Shown: positions 35,467 through 47,482 of the stretch, one piece after another
Layout of the letters: each line of letters begins with the position of its first letter
Position numbering within the stretch: position 1 is the stretch's first letter
Source of the DNA: Jannaschia maritima
Lineage (GTDB): Bacteria > Pseudomonadota > Alphaproteobacteria > Rhodobacterales > Rhodobacteraceae
Reading direction: 5' to 3'
Assembly: GCF_030973515.1 (NCBI RefSeq)
Contig: NZ_JARGZA010000002.1
Location: 62,001-126,000 of the forward strand
Length of the DNA stretch: 64,000 nt
Made by a program: the position numbers and the translations under genes
The notes under the pieces: model-generated
Told to the model about the DNA's origin: nothing
Databases searched by the model: none
What the model saw: only the letters and a program-made list of their open reading frames with translations

Positions 35467-37272
35467 ATGCCGCTCGACAGCCGACTGGACGAGATCACCG
35501 ACCGCATCCGCGAACGCTCGCACGAGGGGCGCGACCGGTATCTGCGTCGGATGCGCGCGCAGGCCGAGCAGGGGCCGCGGCGGGCGCATCTGGATTGCGG
35601 CAACCAGGCCCATGCCTATGCCGCGATGGAGGGGCAGAAGGACGACCTGACGGCTGACCGGGTGCCCAATATCGGGATCGTGACGGCCTACAACGACATG
35701 CTGTCGGCCCATGCGCCGTATTACGACTATCCGACGCGGATCAAGGCGGCGGCGGGGCGTGTGGGCGCGACGTGCCAGGTGGCGGGTGGCGTGCCGGCGA
35801 TGTGCGACGGGGTCACGCAGGGCCAGGTGGGGATGGAGCTGTCTCTGTTCAGCCGCGACGTGATCGCGCTGTCGGCCGGCGTGGCGCTGTCGCACAACAC
35901 GTTCGATGCCGCGCTGTATCTGGGAATCTGCGACAAGATCGTGCCGGGCCTGGTGATCGCGGCGGCGACCTTCGGCTATCTGCCCGGCATCTTCGTGCCA
36001 GCGGGGCCGATGACGTCCGGCCTGCCCAACGACGAGAAGGCGCGCGTCCGGCGCGAGTTCGCCGAAGGCAAGATCGACCGCAAGGGTCTGATGGCCGCGG
36101 AGATGGCGTCGTATCACGGTCCGGGGACCTGCACGTTCTATGGCACCGCGAACAGCAACCAGATGTTGATGGAGTTCATGGGCCTGCACCTGCCCGGCGC
36201 GTCCTTCGTGAACCCCGGCACGCCCCTGCGCGACGCCCTGACCGATGCGGCCACAGTGCGGGCGACGCAGATCACCGCGCTTGGCAACGATTATACCCCC
36301 GTCTGCGACGTGCTGGACGAGCGCGCCTTCGTGAACGGACTGGTCGGCCTGATGGCGACGGGCGGGTCCACGAACCTGGTGCTGCACCTGATCGCGATGG
36401 CGCGCGCGGCGGGCGTGCATCTGACCTGCGAGGATTTCGACGCGGTGTCGGACGTCACGCCCCTGATGGCGCGCGTCTATCCCAACGGGCTGGCGGACGT
36501 GAACCACTTCCACGCGGCGGGCGGCCTTCCCTACATGATCGGGCGCCTGTTGGAGGCGGGGCTGCTGCACGACGACGTCAAGACCGCCGCGGGCGGCGGC
36601 CTGTCGGCCTATGCCACCGAGCCGAAGCTGGATGGGGACGACCTGTCCTGGCACCCCGGCCCGCGCGACAGCCTGAACGACAAGATCCTGCGCACCCCCG
36701 CCGATCCGTTCCAGGCGACCGGCGGCCTGAAGGAGCTGCGGGGGGATCTGGGCCTGGGGGTGATGAAGGTCTCCGCCGTGGATCCGTCGCTTCACGTCAT
36801 CGAGGCCCCGGCGGCCGTGTTCGAGGGGCAGCAGGCGGTGAAGGACGCGTTCAAGGCGGGCGCGCTGAACCGCGACGTCGTGGTGGTCGTCCGGCATCAG
36901 GGACCGCGCGCGAACGGGATGCCCGAACTGCACGGCCTGACGCCGGTTCTGTCGGTGCTGCTGCAACGGGGTCACCGGGTCGCGCTCGTCACCGACGGGC
37001 GCATGTCGGGGGCGTCGGGCAAGGTGCCCGCCGCGATCCACGTGGCGCCCGAGGCCGCGGCCGGCGGGCTGATCGGACGTCTGCGGGACGGCGATGTCGT
37101 CCGGGTCGACGCGACGGCGGGGCGGCTGGATGTGCTGACCCCCGGCGTGGCCGACCGCGAGCCAGCCCCCTTCGATCCGGACAGCAACGCGTTCGGCCTG
37201 GGGCGCGAGATGTTCGCGGCCTTCCGCGCCAATGTCGGCGGGTCCGACACCGGCGCGGCCGTGGTCGTCTGA
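35467..37272 (+). CDS. edd: Phosphogluconate dehydratase
   Basis: A 601-residue Fe-S dehydratase of the IlvD/Edd family that makes 2-keto-3-deoxy-6-phosphogluconate in the Entner-Doudoroff pathway. [16 protein letters not shown], the cluster region [34 protein letters not shown] and [11 protein letters not shown] mark it as Edd rather than IlvD. AGGGGG precedes the ATG. It is followed 14 bases later by eda. No zwf or pgl lies in the window. Confidence 0.95.
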   Translation: MPLDSRLDEITDRIRERSHEGRDRYLRRMRAQAEQGPRRAHLDCGNQAHAYAAMEGQKDDLTADRVPNIGIVTAYNDMLSAHAPYYDYPTRIKAAAGRVGATCQVAGGVPAMCDGVTQGQVGMELSLFSRDVIALSAGVALSHNTFDAALYLGICDKIVPGLVIAAATFGYLPGIFVPAGPMTSGLPNDEKARVRREFAEGKIDRKGLMAAEMASYHGPGTCTFYGTANSNQMLMEFMGLHLPGASFVNPGTPLRDALTDAATVRATQITALGNDYTPVCDVLDERAFVNGLVGLMATGGSTNLVLHLIAMARAAGVHLTCEDFDAVSDVTPLMARVYPNGLADVNHFHAAGGLPYMIGRLLEAGLLHDDVKTAAGGGLSAYATEPKLDGDDLSWHPGPRDSLNDKILRTPADPFQATGGLKELRGDLGLGVMKVSAVDPSLHVIEAPAAVFEGQQAVKDAFKAGALNRDVVVVVRHQGPRANGMPELHGLTPVLSVLLQRGHRVALVTDGRMSGASGKVPAAIHVAPEAAAGGLIGRLRDGDVVRVDATAGRLDVLTPGVADREPAPFDPDSNAFGLGREMFAAFRANVGGSDTGAAVVV

Positions 37273-37286
37273 CGGGAGGGACCATT

Positions 37287-37922
37287 ATGACTCCGCAGGA
37301 TCAATCGCGCGCCAACCGCGACCTTTGCGCCCGGGCGCCCGTCGTGCCGGTGCTGGTGCTGGACGACGCGGCCACCGCGCGGCCCCTGGCCGAGGCGCTG
37401 GTGGCGGGCGGACTGCCCGCCCTGGAGGTGACGCTGCGGACGCCCGCCGCGCTGGAGTGCATCCGCGCGATGGCCGACGTGCCCGGCGGGATCGTCGGCG
37501 CGGGCACGCTGCTGACGCCCGCCGACGTGAAGGCCGCCAAGGCGGCGGGCGCGGGGTTCGGCGTATCGCCCGGGGCCACCGACGCCCTGTTGCAGGCCTG
37601 CGTGGACGAGGACCTGCCGATCCTGGCGGGCGCCGCGACGGCGACGGAGGCGATGGCGCTGCTGGAGAAGGGCTGGGACATGCTGAAGTTCTTCCCCGCC
37701 GAGGCGTCGGGCGGCGCGCCGGCGCTGAAGGCCATCGGCGCGCCCATCCCTCAGGTCGCGTTCTGTCCAACGGGCGGCGTGTCGCCCGCGAACAAGGGGG
37801 ATTACCTGGCGTTGCCCAACGTCGTCTGCGTGGGCGGGTCGTGGGTGGCCCCGAAGGACAGGATGGCCGCCGGCGATTGGGCCGGGATCGAGGCGCTGGC
37901 GCGCGAGGCGGCGAAGCGTTGA
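37287..37922 (+). CDS. eda: KDPG aldolase (bifunctional KHG/KDPG aldolase)
   Basis: A 211-residue class I aldolase that splits KDPG into pyruvate and glyceraldehyde-3-phosphate. [39 protein letters not shown] includes the catalytic glutamate. [15 protein letters not shown] holds the Schiff-base lysine, and PTGGVSPAN the phosphate-binding loop. It forms an operon with edd. GGGAGGG lies before the ATG. Its stop overlaps the SDR start as TTGA. Confidence 0.95.
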   Translation: MTPQDQSRANRDLCARAPVVPVLVLDDAATARPLAEALVAGGLPALEVTLRTPAALECIRAMADVPGGIVGAGTLLTPADVKAAKAAGAGFGVSPGATDALLQACVDEDLPILAGAATATEAMALLEKGWDMLKFFPAEASGGAPALKAIGAPIPQVAFCPTGGVSPANKGDYLALPNVVCVGGSWVAPKDRMAAGDWAGIEALAREAAKR

Positions 37923-38677
37923 TCGACACGTTCCAGCCCTCGGCCCGTCCCATCGTCGCGGTCACGGGGGCCAGCCGGGGCATCGGGCATGCGATCGTGA
38001 AGCGGTTCCACGAGGAGGGCTGGGACGTGCTGACCCTGGCCCGCACGCCGTTCAGCACGGTCTGCCCCTGGGCGGAAGGCATCGTGCGGCACGTCGAGAC
38101 CGACCTGTCCGACGAAGGATCGATCCAGCGCGCCGCCGGCACGATCCGCGACCGTTTGGCGGACCGGGGCCTCGACGCGCTGGTCCACAACGCCGGCGTG
38201 TCGCCCAAGGCGACCGATGGCGGACGGTTGGGGGCGATGGACACCGACGCGGACACGTTCCGCCACGTGCAGATGGTCAACACGGTCGCACCGCTGATCC
38301 TGACCCGGGCACTGCTGGACCCGCTGACCCTCGCCGGCGGGTCGATCGTCACGGTGTCGTCGATCGCGGCCAGCCAGGTCCATCCGTTCGCAGGCGCCGC
38401 CTATGCGGTGTCGAAGGCCGGATTGTCCGCGTTGACGCGCGAATTGGCACACGAACTGGGCCCCCGGGGGGTGCGGGTGAACGCGGTCTCGCCCGGCGAA
38501 ATCGGGACGTCGATCCTGTCGCCGGGGACGGATGCGATGGTGGCGCGCGACGTGCCGATGCGCCGGCTGGGTGATCCGCGCGAAGTGGCGGACGTGGTGC
38601 TGTTCCTGGCCTCGCGGGGCGCGTCCTATGTGAACGGGGCCGAGATACCGATCAATGGCGGGCAGCATCTGGCGTGA
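37919..38677 (+). CDS. Short-chain dehydrogenase/reductase
   Basis: A 252-residue Rossmann-fold oxidoreductase. The cofactor motif is [16 protein letters not shown] lies near residue 92, the catalytic Ser in TVSSIAASQ, and Tyr/Lys in [11 protein letters not shown]. The C-terminal [16 protein letters not shown] is standard. The start is a TTG at 37919 overlapping the eda stop, as with moeA elsewhere in this window. Co-expression with edd-eda suggests a sugar or sugar-acid substrate, but this is inference. Confidence 0.87.
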   Translation: MIDTFQPSARPIVAVTGASRGIGHAIVKRFHEEGWDVLTLARTPFSTVCPWAEGIVRHVETDLSDEGSIQRAAGTIRDRLADRGLDALVHNAGVSPKATDGGRLGAMDTDADTFRHVQMVNTVAPLILTRALLDPLTLAGGSIVTVSSIAASQVHPFAGAAYAVSKAGLSALTRELAHELGPRGVRVNAVSPGEIGTSILSPGTDAMVARDVPMRRLGDPREVADVVLFLASRGASYVNGAEIPINGGQHLA

Positions 38678-38855
38678 GGCGGATGCCGAGTGATTGGAAG
38701 GCGCCCGGAGAAGCGATCGGATCGGTTACGAAAGCGTTCGCGGCCTTTGGAACTGCGCGGATGCTTCCGGGAAGCGAAGGGGACGTCCGTGAGACAAGAC
38801 GGTGCCGAGGTCGGACCAATGGGTCCGTCGGCCCCGGGATCCCGACGTCGGACAG
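38678..38855. other. Gap after the SDR gene
   Basis: About 180 bases between the SDR stop and the terminator of the opposing small gene. It contains no credible ORF on either strand and no distinct hairpin with a T-run for the plus-strand operon. Confidence 0.5.
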
Positions 38856-38892
38856 AAAAAGGCCGCCGTCCCGTGGGGCGGGAGCGGCGGCC
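38856..38892 (-). terminator. Rho-independent terminator of the 43-residue gene
   Basis: On the minus strand GGCCGCCG...CGGCGGCC forms a strong stem, with CGGGA/TCCCG pairing inside. It is followed directly by TTTTT. It lies 88 bases after the stop codon of the small membrane protein gene, in the correct orientation. Confidence 0.8.
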
Positions 38893-38980
38893 GAAGTGAA
38901 CATCGCGACCCGGTCGCCGCGGGGGCATCCACGGGACGGGGCGGTTGCGATGCAGGCAGTATCGCGTGAGGAACGCCCGG

Positions 38981-39112
38981 TCAGAGCAATCCGGGCAGGT
39001 GGAGCAGACCGACCATCACGGCCGCGAGCCAAACGCCGCCGGCATAGTCGGCAATCATCGCGCGACGGTCGCGCGGAAGGTACGTGGCAGAGGCGCGGAT
39101 CAGCGTGGCCAT
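38981..39112 (-). CDS. Small membrane protein, 43 residues
   Basis: An ORF encoding MATLIRASATYLPRDRRAMI and then a hydrophobic stretch near residues 25-43 (GGVWLAAVMVGLLHLPGLL). The start is preceded by GAAGGGGGAAC, a strong ribosome binding site about nine bases before the ATG. A rho-independent terminator follows 88 bases after the stop, so the gene looks like a complete independent unit. The amphipathic N terminus followed by one helix suggests membrane insertion. No family is recognised. Confidence 0.7.
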   Translation of the reverse strand: MATLIRASATYLPRDRRAMIADYAGGVWLAAVMVGLLHLPGLL

Positions 39113-39273
39113 CTAAGTTCCCCCTTCGTTCCAGTTGCCACTTTGTTCGCACGAAGGAACGCTTTGGTAAAGAACTTTCTGCGAACATCGGGGGGGATGT
39201 TCAGGTTTCAGGCCCTGGATCGAACGATTGGATGACGGGTATTCAATGGCTTCGGTTTCCAACGGGGCTAAAG

Positions 39274-41358
39274 TTACCCTACGGCAAGCAGTTCAAGCGC
39301 CCTTTCCTGTTCGAGCAGCCATAGAAGGTCGCGGACCGCCCTGCCCCGGGCGCCGTCGAGCTTCGGATCCGCATGCAGCAGAGTCCGCGCATCGCTTTGC
39401 GCCGTTTCCATCAGCGCGGCCTGTCGTTCCAAATCCGCGATGCGGAAGCGGGGGAGGCCGGACTGCGCGGTGCCGATGACGTCGCCGGCCCCGCGGAGGC
39501 GCAGGTCCTCCTCCGCGATGCGGAAGCCGTCCTCCGATTCGCGCAGGATCTGAAGCCGCGCCTTCGCGGTCTCGCCCAGCGGGGGCTCGAACAGGAGCAG
39601 GCAGGTGGAGGCGGTGGCGCCCCGCCCCACCCGGCCGCGCAACTGATGCAGTTGGGCCAATCCGAACGTGTCCGCGCGTTCGATCACCATGATGCTGGCA
39701 GCGGGCACGTCGACGCCGACCTCGATCACCGTGGTCGCGACGAGGATGCGCGTGTCGCCCGACACGAAGCGGGCCATCGCGGCGTCCTTCATCACGGTGG
39801 GCATCTGGCCATGCACCAGTCCCACCTGTCCGGGCGCGAACCGGGCCGACAGATCGTCGAAGCGCGTCTGCGCGGACGGAAGGTCGGAGGTTTCCGCATC
39901 CTCCACGAGGGGACAGACCCAATACACTTGCCGCCCCTCGGCCACGGCATCGCGGAGGTGGGTCATCACCTCCTCCATGCGGCCGGTGGACATGGTGGCG
40001 GTCTTGATGGGCGTGCGGCCGGGCGGCTTCTCGTCCAGGACCGAGATCTCCATGTCGCCGAACTGCGTCAGGGCGAGGGACCGGGGGATCGGCGTCGCGG
40101 TCATCACGAGGACATCGGTGTCCTGCGCCTTGTCGCCCAGCATCTTGCGCTGGCGCACCCCGAAGCGGTGCTGCTCGTCGATCACGGCCAGGCGGAGGTC
40201 GCGGAACCGGACGTCGCGCTGGAACACGGCATGGGTTCCGACCAGGATGTGGATGTCGCCGGCGGCCAGCGCGTCCAGCTTGCCTTCGCGCTCGCGCCCC
40301 TTGTCACGGCCCGTCAGCCCTTCGACCACCACGCCGGCGAGCTCGGCCAACGGCCGCAGCCCGCTCAGGTGCTGCCGGGCCAGGATCTCCGTCGGCGCCA
40401 TCAGGACGCCCTGCCCCCCGGCCTCCACGGCGTTCAGGAGCGCGGCCAGCGCCACGATGGTCTTGCCGGACCCGACATCGCCCTGCAGCAGGCGGTTCAT
40501 CCGCCGGGGCTTGGCCATGTCCCCCGCGATCTCCTCCATCGCGCGGATCTGGGCATCGGTGGGCGTGAAGCCCAGGCCATCGAACATGCACTTCAGGTGC
40601 CGGCCGTCGCCTTCGGTCGCCCGGCCCGGACGCGCGCGGTCCGCCAGGCGGGCCAGCCCCATCGTGATCTGATGGGCGAACAGCTCGTCATAGGCGAGCC
40701 GCTGCCGGGCGGGCGCCGTGGCGGCGATGTCGGCGGCACCCTGGGGGTTGTGCGCGATGGCCAAGGCGTCGCGGAACGGCGGCCACCCGCGTTCGGCCAC
40801 GAGCGCGCCGTCGGCCCATTCGGCGAAGTCCGGCACCAGGTCGATGGCTCCCGCGGCGGCGCGGCGCATCACGCGCCCCGACAGGCCCGCGGTCAGCGGA
40901 TAGACGGGCTCGAACGGCGGCAGGGGGTCGTCGAGGGCCAGCACGTGATCGGGATGCGGCATCTGCCCCACCCCGTCGTAGAGTTCGACGCGGCCCGACA
41001 CGATGCGGCGTTCGCCGACCGGAAGCGACCGCTCCAGCGTGTCCGCGCGGGCGCGGAAGTAGACGAGTTGGAAGGTGGTCCTTGCGTCCTCGACCTCCAC
41101 CCGGTGGGGGGCGCGGGACGATCCGGCTGGACGGTGCGACCGGATCGTCACTGGGACCGTCGCCAGGCCCGGCAACGGGACGTCGCGGATGGACGCGACG
41201 GGGCGTCGGTCGATGCCGCGTTCCGGCAGGGTCAGCACCATGTCGCGGGGGGTGGCGATGCGCAGGTTCGCCATCAGCTTCGCCGTCTTCGGTCCGACGC
41301 CCGGCAGCGAATCGAGGCTGCCGAACAGCTTGAACAGGCGTTCGGGGCGGCCCGCCAT
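39274..41358 (-). CDS. recG: ATP-dependent DNA helicase RecG
   Basis: A 694-residue branch-migration helicase for stalled forks and Holliday junctions. An N-terminal wedge/OB domain opens with LDSLPGVGPKTAKLMANL. The motor has RLLQGDVGSGKT (Walker A), VIDEQHRFGVRQR (motif II), TATPIPRSLALTQFGDM and QLRGRVGRG. The C-terminal GTAQSGLPRFRIADL region is complete. It begins five bases after ligA ends, so the two are probably one transcript. Confidence 0.95.
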   Translation of the reverse strand: MAGRPERLFKLFGSLDSLPGVGPKTAKLMANLRIATPRDMVLTLPERGIDRRPVASIRDVPLPGLATVPVTIRSHRPAGSSRAPHRVEVEDARTTFQLVYFRARADTLERSLPVGERRIVSGRVELYDGVGQMPHPDHVLALDDPLPPFEPVYPLTAGLSGRVMRRAAAGAIDLVPDFAEWADGALVAERGWPPFRDALAIAHNPQGAADIAATAPARQRLAYDELFAHQITMGLARLADRARPGRATEGDGRHLKCMFDGLGFTPTDAQIRAMEEIAGDMAKPRRMNRLLQGDVGSGKTIVALAALLNAVEAGGQGVLMAPTEILARQHLSGLRPLAELAGVVVEGLTGRDKGREREGKLDALAAGDIHILVGTHAVFQRDVRFRDLRLAVIDEQHRFGVRQRKMLGDKAQDTDVLVMTATPIPRSLALTQFGDMEISVLDEKPPGRTPIKTATMSTGRMEEVMTHLRDAVAEGRQVYWVCPLVEDAETSDLPSAQTRFDDLSARFAPGQVGLVHGQMPTVMKDAAMARFVSGDTRILVATTVIEVGVDVPAASIMVIERADTFGLAQLHQLRGRVGRGATASTCLLLFEPPLGETAKARLQILRESEDGFRIAEEDLRLRGAGDVIGTAQSGLPRFRIADLERQAALMETAQSDARTLLHADPKLDGARGRAVRDLLWLLEQERALELLAVG

Positions 41359-41363
41359 GCCGG

Positions 41364-43616
<2,253 letters not shown>

Positions 43617-43672
43617 TTAGGTCCACGGGCCGCCGGCTTCCACCGATTCCCCCCGCGCCAGCCCGAGCGGAG

Positions 43673-43702
43673 GAAGGGCCGCATCCGAAGATGCGGCCCT
43701 TC
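43673..43702 (-). terminator. Stem-loop terminator downstream of ctrA
   Basis: A perfect 13-base stem GAAGGGCCGCATC/GATGCGGCCCTTC closes a TTCG loop when read on the minus strand, giving the extra-stable C(UUCG)G tetraloop. It lies 33 bases after the ctrA stop. There is no T-run, so it may act with Rho or stabilise the 3' end. Confidence 0.75.
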
Positions 43703-43734
43703 GCCGTCTTCCATCCGAGGTGGGGATGATGTCG

Positions 43735-44460
43735 TTACGCGCTGAGCAGGTCGCTGGCCTGGGCGGACTTCTTCGCCTGGTCCGCGGCGGGATCGCGCAG
43801 CACGTAGCCGCGACCCCAGACCGTCTCGATGTTGGTTTCGCCGCCCGTGGCCTCCGCCAGCTTCTTGCGCAGCTTGCAGATGAAGACGTCGATGATCTTC
43901 AACTCCGGCTCGTCCATCCCGCCGTAGAGGTGGTTGAGGAACATCTCCTTCGTCAGGGTCGTCCCCTTCCGCAGGCTGAGGAGCTCCAGCATCTGGTACT
44001 CCTTCCCGGTCAGGTGGACCGCCTTGCCGTCCACCTCCACCGACTTGGCGTCCAGGTTCACGGATACCTGTCCCGTCACGATCACCGACTGCGAATGTCC
44101 CTTGGAGCGCCGCACGATGGCGTGGATGCGGGCGATCAACTCGTCGCGATGGAACGGCTTGGTCATGTAGTCGTCGGCGCCGCCGCCGAAGCCCTTGATC
44201 TTCGTCGCCGTCTCGTCGTCGCCGGTCAGGATCAGGATGGGGGTGTCGATCCGCGCAAGGCGCAGCGTCTTCAGGACGTCGTGGCCGGTGATGTCGGGCA
44301 GGTCGAGATCGAGAAGGATCAGGTCGTAGTCGTACAGCTTCGCGAGGTCGATGCCCTCTTCGCCCATGTCGGTGCAATAGACGTTCAGGTTCGCGTTGCC
44401 GAGCATCATCTCGATGCTCTTGGACGTGTTGGGATCGTCTTCTACGAGCAGGATCCGCAT
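43735..44460 (-). CDS. ctrA: Response regulator CtrA
   Basis: A 241-residue OmpR-type regulator. The receiver has the acidic pocket LLVEDDP, the phosphoacceptor Asp51 in [10 protein letters not shown], and LTGDDE and KPF. The winged helix contains [53 protein letters not shown], nearly invariant in CtrA. It is the alphaproteobacterial master regulator, used in Rhodobacterales for motility and gene transfer agent functions. Candidate CtrA sites lie upstream, suggesting autoregulation. sciP precedes it. Confidence 0.96.
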   Translation of the reverse strand: MRILLVEDDPNTSKSIEMMLGNANLNVYCTDMGEEGIDLAKLYDYDLILLDLDLPDITGHDVLKTLRLARIDTPILILTGDDETATKIKGFGGGADDYMTKPFHRDELIARIHAIVRRSKGHSQSVIVTGQVSVNLDAKSVEVDGKAVHLTGKEYQMLELLSLRKGTTLTKEMFLNHLYGGMDEPELKIIDVFICKLRKKLAEATGGETNIETVWGRGYVLRDPAADQAKKSAQASDLLSA

Positions 44461-44499
44461 GTCGGCACCTCAGGGTTAACGCTATGTCTTTCCCGTTGC

Positions 44500-44529
44500 T
44501 TAACCGTCCAATGGTTAACACGGAGTTAC
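44500..44529 (-). promoter_or_regulatory. Candidate CtrA-binding region upstream of ctrA
   Basis: TTAACC-N7-GGTTAA (44500-44518) is an inverted repeat carrying two CtrA half-sites. The second TTAA also begins TTAA-CACGGAG-TTAC (44515-44529), which matches the full direct-repeat consensus at seven of eight fixed bases. The cluster lies 40-70 bases before the ctrA ATG. A further TTAA is at 44476-44479. Confidence 0.55.
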
Positions 44530-44580
44530 CCTGGGTTTGTTTTGTCGCTTTGACAAGTCGCCCTTGCCCGTTTGCGACGT

Positions 44581-44859
44581 TTAGGCACCCCGATATTGTT
44601 GAAGGCGCGTCGTCTTGAGGGCTTCGAGGCCGTGCGTTCCCGCCAGATCGACCCAGGAGCCGTATTCCTCCGCCGACAGACCGTAGCGATCGATGGCCTC
44701 GTCGATCGAGATCAGGCCCGATTCGACCCCTCGGACGACGGCGGCCTTCCTACGGGCGACCCAGCGGGTCGTTCCGACGGGGGGGAGGTCGGCGCGGGTC
44801 ATCTGCGTCCCGTCCGGCAGCGTCACCACGCGCGGCCCAGAGCCCTTCTTCAAAAACAT
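44581..44859 (-). CDS. sciP: CtrA inhibitor SciP (DUF1153)
   Basis: A 92-residue protein with the SciP/DUF1153 sequence: GPRVVTLPDGTQMTRADLPP, RWVARRKAAVVRGVESGLIS, then EAIDRYGLSAEEYGSW. In Caulobacter SciP binds CtrA and blocks its recruitment of RNA polymerase. The ATG at 44859 is chosen over 44880 because GGAG lies about seven bases upstream and homologues begin MxLKK. It lies directly upstream of ctrA on the same strand. A TTAA-N7-TGAA motif (44905-44919) precedes it. Confidence 0.9.
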   Translation of the reverse strand: MFLKKGSGPRVVTLPDGTQMTRADLPPVGTTRWVARRKAAVVRGVESGLISIDEAIDRYGLSAEEYGSWVDLAGTHGLEALKTTRLQQYRGA

Positions 44860-44984
44860 GGTCCACTCCATTCGTGACACGCCGAATGCTTGGGCGTCGC
44901 GGCGTTAAGCGGAGGTGAAGGCCAGGGTTGAGAATGTCGGGCATTTTCCTATATCTGCCCCCTGTTTTTTCGAGGAATTGCGCG

Positions 44985-46121
44985 ATGCCGCTGGATGCCC
45001 GAACCAACTCGCTGGGTTTCGCGAAGGCGCCGGCCGACACCCGCGTGGTGGTCGCGATGTCCGGCGGGGTCGACAGTTCCGTGGTCGCCGCCGAGCTTGC
45101 GTCCGAGGGGTACGACGTCGTCGGCGTGACGCTGCAACTGTACGATCACGGCGCGGCGCTCGCGAAGAAGGGCGCCTGCTGCGCGGGCCGGGACATCCAC
45201 GATGCCAGGCGCGTCGCGGAGGCGATGGGCTTTCCGCACTATGTCCTCGACTACGAGAACGCCTTCCGGGAGGCCGTGATCGACGAGTTCGCGGACAGCT
45301 ATCTGGGCGGGGCCACGCCGGTTCCCTGCATCCGCTGCAACGAGCGGGTGAAGTTCCGGGACCTGTTGGAGACCGCGAAGGACCTGGACGCCGATTGCAT
45401 GGCGACGGGGCATTACATCCGGCGCGAAGCGGGCCCGTTCGGCCCCGAACTGCACCGGGCCACCGATCCCGTGCGCGACCAGTCGTACTTCCTGTTCTCG
45501 ACCACGGCGGAACAGTTAGATTATCTGCGCTTTCCCCTCGGCCATCTGGAGACGAAGGCGCAGACCCGCGCGCTGGCGGCGAAGCACGGGCTGCCGGTCG
45601 TGGACAAGCCCGACAGCCAGGACATCTGCTTCGTGCCGAACGGGGACTATGCCGCGGTGATCGAGAAGCTGCGCCCCGGTGCGGGCGAGCCGGGCAAGAT
45701 CGTTCACGTGGACGGGCGGGTGCTGGGCCGGCACGACGGGGTGATCCGGTACACGATCGGACAGCGCCGCGGGCTGGGGATCGGCGGGTTGGCCGACCCG
45801 CTCTATGTCGTGCGGCTGGAGGCGGACACCCGGCGGGTGGTGGTCGGCCCGAAATCGGAGCTGGCGACGCGGATCGTTACCGTGGCGGAGGTGAACTGGC
45901 TCGGCGATGCGCCGTTCGCGTCGCGCGACGCCTGGACCCTGGGCGTGAAGGTCCGGTCCACCAAGCCCCCGGTGGAAGCCGTCGTCCGGCCGACCGGGCC
46001 CACCAGCGCGACGGTCGAACTGGCCGTTCCGGAAGAGGGGGTCAGTCCGGGTCAAGCGTGCGTCTTCTATGCCCCCCAGGGAAGCCGCGTATTCGGCGGC
46101 GGGTGGATCGTCAGACGCTGA
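44985..46121 (+). CDS. mnmA: tRNA-specific 2-thiouridylase MnmA
   Basis: A 378-residue enzyme that thiolates U34 in tRNA for Lys, Glu and Gln. The P-loop [11 protein letters not shown] is near residue 23. [10 protein letters not shown] carries the first catalytic cysteine, and [13 protein letters not shown] the second. The C-terminal beta-barrel has [20 protein letters not shown] precedes the ATG at 44985; the upstream ATG at 44928 lacks one. It is divergent from sciP, sharing a 125-base promoter region. Confidence 0.94.
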   Translation: MPLDARTNSLGFAKAPADTRVVVAMSGGVDSSVVAAELASEGYDVVGVTLQLYDHGAALAKKGACCAGRDIHDARRVAEAMGFPHYVLDYENAFREAVIDEFADSYLGGATPVPCIRCNERVKFRDLLETAKDLDADCMATGHYIRREAGPFGPELHRATDPVRDQSYFLFSTTAEQLDYLRFPLGHLETKAQTRALAAKHGLPVVDKPDSQDICFVPNGDYAAVIEKLRPGAGEPGKIVHVDGRVLGRHDGVIRYTIGQRRGLGIGGLADPLYVVRLEADTRRVVVGPKSELATRIVTVAEVNWLGDAPFASRDAWTLGVKVRSTKPPVEAVVRPTGPTSATVELAVPEEGVSPGQACVFYAPQGSRVFGGGWIVRR

Positions 46122-46318
46122 CCTCCTCTAGGTGCGGCGTTTTGCGATCGTTCCGCCGATCCGGTGGCTCAGCTGGGCCTCATACATCCGTACGGATGGC
46201 GCTCGCGAGAACCCGTCACCAACGTCTCATCGGTAGGCCAAGCGGATCGCGCCCTGGGCCTCGTCGATCATTTACCCCGACGGTGTTTGCCGGTCGCGGG
46301 CAACTGCGTGGGACCCCG

Positions 46319-46337
46319 ATGTGAACCGTCGTCACAT
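46319..46337 (+). promoter_or_regulatory. Operator-like palindrome, copy 1
   Basis: ATGTGA-ACCGTCG-TCACAT is a 19-bp inverted repeat with six-base arms. The same arms and spacing recur at 46386-46404. It is similar to, but one base wider than, a CRP/FNR-family site (TGTGA-N6-TCACA). Confidence 0.65.
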
Positions 46338-46385
46338 TTTTCGTCCGTAACTCTTGCACCGGCCGGAGGTATCCCCATCTGCATC

Positions 46386-46404
46386 ATGTGAAGACGCTTC
46401 ACAT
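46386..46404 (+). promoter_or_regulatory. Operator-like palindrome, copy 2
   Basis: ATGTGA-AGACGCT-TCACAT has the same arms as copy 1, and here pairing extends to eight bases each side (ATGTGAAG/CTTCACAT). It ends 28 bases before the DUF2852 start. The centre-to-centre distance to copy 1 is 67 bp, between six and seven helical turns. Confidence 0.65.
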
Positions 46405-46432
46405 CATCCGAATGGAACATGGAGAGATCATG

Positions 46433-46846
46433 ATGCAGACCGCCCCCGCCTTCGCCGGACGCACCGGCAACCCGTTCGTCCGAGCCGAGGCTTGGCTGGA
46501 CGGTCATGGCCGCAAGGCCTGGATCACCGCGATGGTCGCGGGCTTCATCGCGTTCTGGCCCATCGGGCTTGCGCTCGTCCTGTACATGACGATGACGGGC
46601 AAGTGGGCGATGGGCCGTTCGTCCCGGATGCAGCGACGTCCGATGCGTCGCTTCGGCGGCACGGGAAACACCGCCTTCGACGCCTATCGCGACGACACCC
46701 TGCGTCGGCTCGAGGACGAGCAGCGTGCCTTCGAGGAGTTCCTGCAGCGACTTCGCGACGCGAAGGACAAGTCCGAGTTCGATCAGTTCATGGACGAGCG
46801 GTCGAAGCGGGACGTCCCCGACGCCGAGGCCCGCGCTGACGCTTGA
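46433..46846 (+). CDS. DUF2852 domain protein
   Basis: A 137-residue protein of the alphaproteobacterial DUF2852 family. One hydrophobic segment (about residues 34-56, MVAGFIAFWPIGLALVLYMTMTG) is followed by an RRPMRRFGGTGNTAFDAYRDDTLRRLEDEQRAFEEFLQRLRDAKDKSEFDQFMDER region, which is helical and charged. GGAGAG is six bases before the ATG at 46433; other ATGs lie just upstream. Function unknown. The paired palindromes upstream suggest it is inducible. Confidence 0.85.
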   Translation: MQTAPAFAGRTGNPFVRAEAWLDGHGRKAWITAMVAGFIAFWPIGLALVLYMTMTGKWAMGRSSRMQRRPMRRFGGTGNTAFDAYRDDTLRRLEDEQRAFEEFLQRLRDAKDKSEFDQFMDERSKRDVPDAEARADA

Positions 46847-46913
46847 TCGATCGGACCGGCGAACCCATTTCGCCGGTCCCTCCCCTACCCTCCGCCAGAA
46901 AGGCACCGGCACG

Positions 46914-47366
46914 ATGACGTTCATGACCCACACCGATGGCCTGCCCTGCCCGGAGCGGCGACCGGAATTCTACGACGGGATCGTCGCCAAGCGGGCGATT
47001 GCCTGGGTGATCGACGTGGCGTTGATTACCGCCATGACCTTCGCCGTCGGCATCCTCACCCTGACGGTGGGCTTCTTCCTTTGGCCGCTGTTCAGCCTGG
47101 CGATCGGTGTCTTGTATCGCGTGGCCACGCTGAGCGGCCGGTCCGCGACGTGGGGCATGCGTCTGATGGGGATCGAGCTGCGCGACGGCCGGGGCGAACG
47201 GTTCGACGGGTTGCACGCTGTCCTGCATGTGGCCGGATACTATGCCAGCATCCTGTTCATGGTCCTGCCGGCGCTGGCCTCCGCCGTGGCGATGCTGGTG
47301 ACGGACCGGCGGCAGGGGCTGACGGACCTTGTCCTGGGAACGGCGGCCATCAACCGTCCCGACTGA
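46914..47366 (+). CDS. RDD family membrane protein
   Basis: A 150-residue protein with an RDD domain. [18 protein letters not shown] carries the Arg and Asp of the motif in its first helix. Further helices lie near residues 46-68 and 106-130. [15 protein letters not shown] and [14 protein letters not shown] are typical. The transport or scaffold role of the family is unsettled. It follows DUF2852 after 67 bases and is probably in the same transcript. Confidence 0.85.
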   Translation: MTFMTHTDGLPCPERRPEFYDGIVAKRAIAWVIDVALITAMTFAVGILTLTVGFFLWPLFSLAIGVLYRVATLSGRSATWGMRLMGIELRDGRGERFDGLHAVLHVAGYYASILFMVLPALASAVAMLVTDRRQGLTDLVLGTAAINRPD

Positions 47367-47482
47367 CCCCTTCCCATTGCGACCCTGCGACCGCGCGGCC
47401 CACCGCCGCGCGGTTTTTCGTTGACGGATCCGGTCGGCTTTCCCAAATCTGTGCTGGGGACGAGACGAGAGACATCCACGCC

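Larger units (their letters stand above)
46122..46432. other. 311-base regulatory intergenic region
   Basis: There is no ORF of note between mnmA and the DUF2852 gene. The right half contains two identical-spaced palindromes (46319-46337 and 46386-46404) and a weak TTGCAC element at 46354. This points to a regulated promoter for the downstream gene. Confidence 0.6.

Noticed and set aside
38857..38892. Hairpin as terminator for the edd-eda-SDR operon
   Set aside because: The T-run is on the minus-strand side only, so it serves the opposing small gene.
46319..46404. Calling the twin palindromes CRP sites
   Set aside because: The spacing between TGTGA and TCACA is seven bases, not six, in both copies, so only an unnamed regulator is proposed.
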